Shown: one piece after another, positions 29,994 to 32,452 of the stretch
Layout: the number at the start of each line of letters is the position of its first letter
How positions within the stretch are numbered: position 1 is the first letter of the stretch
Assembly: GCA_009777815.1 (NCBI GenBank)
Contig: WRLB01000015.1
Span: 1 to 32,452, forward strand
Length of the DNA: 32,452 bases
Direction: 5' to 3'
DNA from: Bacteroidota bacterium
Lineage (GTDB): Bacteria; Bacteroidota; Ignavibacteria; Kapaibacteriales; UBA2268
Program-made: the position numbers and the translations under genes
The notes under the pieces: generated by a model
Told to the model about the DNA's origin: nothing
Seen by the model: the letters and a program-made list of their open reading frames with translations, nothing else
Database searches by the model: none

Positions 29994-31067
29994 ATGTATA
30001 TAAAAGATAATAACATAATAGAAAAAGATATTAAAAGCGTTGCAAAAAATAACAATTTGCTGCTAAACAATAAAATAATATGCGGTGACTGTAATGAAGT
30101 GTTAGCATCTTTGCCAAGTGATAGTATAGATTTAATTATTACAAGTCCTCCATATTTTCAGCAAAGAGAATATTGTGGCAAAATAGGTATTGGTAATGAA
30201 TCAACTATTGACGAGTATATTGAAAATTTAATTAGCATATTTTATCAATGTGTTAGAGTGATAAAAAATACAGGTTCTGTTGTGTTCAATATAGGTGATA
30301 AGTATGTCAATGGTAGTTTATTGTTAGTTCCTTACAGATTTGCAATAGAAGCACAAAAAGAATATAGTGTTAAACTTATAAATGAAGTTATATGGCATAA
30401 AATTAATCCTACTCCCAAACAAGTTACGAACAAACTAATTCCTTCTAATGAACCTTTTTTTATTTTTACTAAATCTAATGATTACTATTTTAATAAAAAT
30501 GCTTTTTTAGAATATAAAGATAAATATTCTAATAAAAAAAAGAAAATAGGCAACGACATAGGTAAAAAATATTTTGAACTTATTGATAAATCAGATTTAT
30601 CAAAAGAGCAAAAAGAATTAGCAAAAAAAGAATTAAATAATGTAATAAAAGAAGTGAAAGATGGAACTATAGATAGTTTTAGAATGAAAATCAAAGGACT
30701 ACATGCTCTTCCATATGGAGGACAAGCAGGTGGCAGGTTAACACAAATAGAAAATAATGGTTTTACTATTATTAAAATATATGGTAATTCTATGCGTATG
30801 GATTTCATTGAATCTACGGTAGAATCTATTAAAGGTAATATACATCCTGCTGTTTTCCCTGAATTTGTTATTCAAGAATTTATTAAAATGTTAAGCAATG
30901 AGAATGATATTGTTCTAGATCCATTTGTAGGTTCAGGCACAACAGCAATTGCATCTAAAAAACTTAACAGAAAATACTTAGGAATAGATATCCATAAAGA
31001 ATATGTAGAATATGCAAATAAAAGAATTAATGAATGTAATACAGAATTAACGGAGATATTTATATGA
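29994..31067 (+). CDS. DNA methyltransferase, beta class (second)
   Basis: A 357-aa protein. Motif IV IITSPPYFQQREY lies near residue 45 and motif I, LDPFVGSGTTAIASKKL, near 305, again in the beta-class order. NTGSVVFNIGDKY and HKINPTPKQVTNKLIPSNEPFF are typical middle segments, and HPAVFPEFVIQEFIKML precedes motif I. A roughly 60-residue Lys/Glu-rich insert at about residues 175-225 may belong to the target-recognition region. It overlaps the next gene by four bases (ATGA), so the two are translationally coupled. Two methyltransferases in one locus is the usual layout for an asymmetric recognition site, where each modifies one strand. Confidence 0.9.
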   Translation: MYIKDNNIIEKDIKSVAKNNNLLLNNKIICGDCNEVLASLPSDSIDLIITSPPYFQQREYCGKIGIGNESTIDEYIENLISIFYQCVRVIKNTGSVVFNIGDKYVNGSLLLVPYRFAIEAQKEYSVKLINEVIWHKINPTPKQVTNKLIPSNEPFFIFTKSNDYYFNKNAFLEYKDKYSNKKKKIGNDIGKKYFELIDKSDLSKEQKELAKKELNNVIKEVKDGTIDSFRMKIKGLHALPYGGQAGGRLTQIENNGFTIIKIYGNSMRMDFIESTVESIKGNIHPAVFPEFVIQEFIKMLSNENDIVLDPFVGSGTTAIASKKLNRKYLGIDIHKEYVEYANKRINECNTELTEIFI

Positions 31068-31570
31068 ATGATGCATTTGAAATATTAGAAAATATATTAT
31101 TACAATCTAAAACAGAAAATAATAACTATCCAAGTATAGTTACTGAAAACATTGATATGTTGATTGAAAATATTGATAAAAATAAATCTGTTGTATTAGC
31201 ACTTATTACTTCTTTGTTAAAGAAAATTATAGAACCTAATCAAGATATTAGATTGCATAGAACAGATTTTAAAGATGGTTATTCGGCGAGAAGTTTAGAT
31301 ACTAATATTACTGTGCCATTTTTCAAAAAACATTTCCCAAAGTATGCTAATAAAGAAAGTAGTTTTCTTACTTTGGCTACAAGAGAAAAAGTTAAATGGA
31401 CATTAAAAGAAGGTAATGAATTAAAAATTAGAAATAAAAATGTAAAAAATAGTTTTCTTACTATATTAGATTCTATAGAGAATAAGTATATAAACCCACA
31501 TATAACTTTAGAGAATAGTTTGTTTTTTATATTAGAAAAATCGTATTTTTGTATGATTTATCTAAAATAA
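31064..31570 (+). CDS. Possible truncated restriction endonuclease
   Basis: A 168-aa protein coupled to the second methyltransferase by an ATGA overlap. It contains IIEPNQDIRLHRTDFKDGYSARSLDT and ITVPFFKKHFPKYANKESSF, which I recall from the N-terminal parts of larger type II restriction enzymes or proteins paired with methyltransferases. The assignment is from pattern memory and is not certain. The chain ends with ILEKSYFCMIYLK and stops 13 bp before groES, much shorter than such enzymes, so a 3' truncation is likely. If so, the methyltransferases are now orphans. Alternatively it is a complete short accessory protein. Confidence 0.5.
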   Translation: MNDAFEILENILLQSKTENNNYPSIVTENIDMLIENIDKNKSVVLALITSLLKKIIEPNQDIRLHRTDFKDGYSARSLDTNITVPFFKKHFPKYANKESSFLTLATREKVKWTLKEGNELKIRNKNVKNSFLTILDSIENKYINPHITLENSLFFILEKSYFCMIYLK

Positions 31571-31583
31571 ACGGAGAATATAA

Positions 31584-31871
31584 GTGAAATTAACACCACT
31601 CCACGATAGAATTATCGTAAAACCTGCTCTAGCAGAAGAAGTAACAAAAGGCGGAATTATCATTCCTGATACCGCAAAGGAAAAACCACTACAAGGCAAA
31701 ATTACCGCAGTTGGTAAAGGCAAAATTGATGATAGTGGAAAACTTATCCCAATACAATTAAAAGTTGGCGATAATGTTCTTTACGGTAAATATGCCGGTA
31801 CAGAAATCACCATTGAAGGTGAAGAATATTTGATAATGAAAGAAAACGATGTTTTCGCTATTGTTGAATAG
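31584..31871 (+). CDS. groES: Co-chaperonin GroES
   Basis: A 95-aa protein of normal length; the lid of the GroEL folding chamber. Starts at GTG 31584, supported by GGAG 9 nt upstream and by the conserved first residues [13 protein letters not shown]. Other family segments are [16 protein letters not shown] (the mobile loop that contacts GroEL), [15 protein letters not shown] and DVFAIVE at the end. groEL normally follows directly; here a strong hairpin and then an IS5-family remnant follow instead. No heat-shock promoter or CIRCE element is evident upstream, and the start lies 13 bp after the restriction-like gene. Confidence 0.97.
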   Translation: MKLTPLHDRIIVKPALAEEVTKGGIIIPDTAKEKPLQGKITAVGKGKIDDSGKLIPIQLKVGDNVLYGKYAGTEITIEGEEYLIMKENDVFAIVE

Positions 31872-31884
31872 TTTTGATTCGAAG

Positions 31885-31910
31885 CAACCTACGGCTTACG
31901 CCGTAGGTTG
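31885..31910 (+). terminator. Perfect 11-bp hairpin after groES
   Basis: CAACCTACGGC / GCCGTAGGTTG with loop TTAC, starting 13 nt after the groES stop. The tail TAATTAAAT is weak in T, so it may be an mRNA-end stabiliser or terminator. Confidence 0.65.
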
Positions 31911-31943
31911 TAATTAAATCCATAACTTCTCATAAAAGTATTA

Positions 31944-32452
31944 GGGCGTGTTAACACTATTTTTTAATTTTGTTGTATGAAATTAAATAACATTCAATGT
32001 CAGAAAATTGCTGACTGACTCTAACGTCAGCGTGGAAATGTAAGTATGGACAGTCTGTCCGTTTTGAATGCGTTCCTGTATATAACCGAAAACGGTTGCA
32101 AGTAGTGCAGACTTACTTCCTATTTTGGAACTTGGCATACTGTTTACTCGCGAGTATTCTGCTGGGCTAAGGTAGGTGACTTGATAGAGCTTTCACAAAG
32201 TTTAAACAGCTACAGATACTTGCGGTCAAGCTAGAAGTATTTTCATTGGATAGCACAAGCATTAAGGTTCATCCGGACGGAAAGGAAGCTTTAAAAAAAT
32301 GGCCAACAAGAAAACAAAATGAAATCCTTGCAAAAGCAGAACGAATGGCTGGAAAAAGGATTAAAAATGCTTGGCAAAGAGCCTGCTGCTCTTGGAACAT
32401 TGTATGAGTGTGCGGAATAGTTTCTACATCATATTTTTCTTTGATAATGTTT
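31944..32452 (+). mobile_element. Decayed IS5-family element, left end present, right end beyond window
   Basis: It begins with GGGCGTGTTAACAC after TTA, which fits an IS5-type terminal repeat and YTAR target. A transposase reading frame starts 33 bp inside. GC content is visibly higher than in the surrounding chromosome. Confidence 0.6.
31977..32420 (+). pseudogene. IS5-family transposase pseudogene
   Basis: From ATG 31977 one frame reads MKLNNIQCQKIAD, then RQRGNVSMDSLSVLNAFLYI and TENGCK, then YFGTWHTVYSRVFCWAKVGD. This is the N-terminal domain of IS5-group transposases. It is interrupted by three stop codons (TGA, TAA, and a TAG where the family has Trp after CK). A frameshift near 32189 leads to AFTKFKQLQILAVKLEVF and SLDSTSIKVHPDG, which carries the first catalytic Asp of the DDE triad. 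After ALKK another frameshift gives NGQQ and sequence that no longer matches the family. Inactive. Confidence 0.7.

Noticed and set aside
1-32452. tRNA, rRNA and other standard RNA genes
   Set aside because: I looked for T-loop (GTTCGAATC-type) and rRNA-like stretches and saw none; a covariance search would be needed to exclude small RNAs.

Overview
The window looks like the chromosome of a very AT-rich (roughly 30% GC by eye), flagellated Gram-negative bacterium of the Bacteroidota/Chlorobiota/Ignavibacteriota (FCB) type. Many genes are preceded by a TATTTTTG box, which fits the Bacteroidota sigma-A -7 element TAnnTTTG. Secreted proteins, lipoproteins and outer-membrane barrel-like proteins are frequent, and FliN and FliO are present. 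The species cannot be named from sequence alone.

Layout. Positions 1-3289 (minus strand) hold three tandem GLUG-repeat secreted proteins, the first cut by the window edge. metK follows (3490-4635). Next is a BspA-like leucine-rich-repeat surface protein (5105-6496). Its signal peptide is out of frame with the only plausible ATG (4851) because of a run of ten G residues, so it is a candidate phase-variable gene. Positions 6594-8532 encode a GIY-YIG/T5orf172 domain fused to an EcoRI-family adenine methyltransferase, followed by a barrel-like secreted protein. Then come a transposase remnant, alr with a lipoprotein, an NAD-dependent epimerase, a small periplasmic coiled-coil protein, a sugar-nucleotidyltransferase, a lipoprotein of higher GC, the divergent pair purD/purF, a small barrel-like protein, an M15 peptidase and a MoxR ATPase.

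Positions 20703-21851 hold a small protein and a split zinc-ribbon gene. A lone sugar ABC permease (21935-22810) is followed by a tandem array of six UUCG-capped hairpins, five of which are followed by a promoter-like box (22811-23352). This array could encode five short RNAs. A decayed GLUG fragment, a BadF/GlcNAc-kinase-like gene, a lipoprotein, fliN-fliO and a secreted fibronectin-like protein follow. The right end has nuoD, a DNA-modification island (two beta-class methyltransferases, a zinc-finger protein and a short, possibly truncated restriction-like protein), groES without groEL, and a decayed IS5-family element that runs off the window.

Intergenic spaces are rich in a dispersed hairpin repeat (core GAACTTGTTTCAGCATC). 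There is also one element with terminal inverted repeats around 21-bp palindromic tandem repeats. Housekeeping genes look intact. The accessory signals are the poly-G switch, the hairpin array, the methyltransferase systems and the several decayed mobile or surface-protein remnants.
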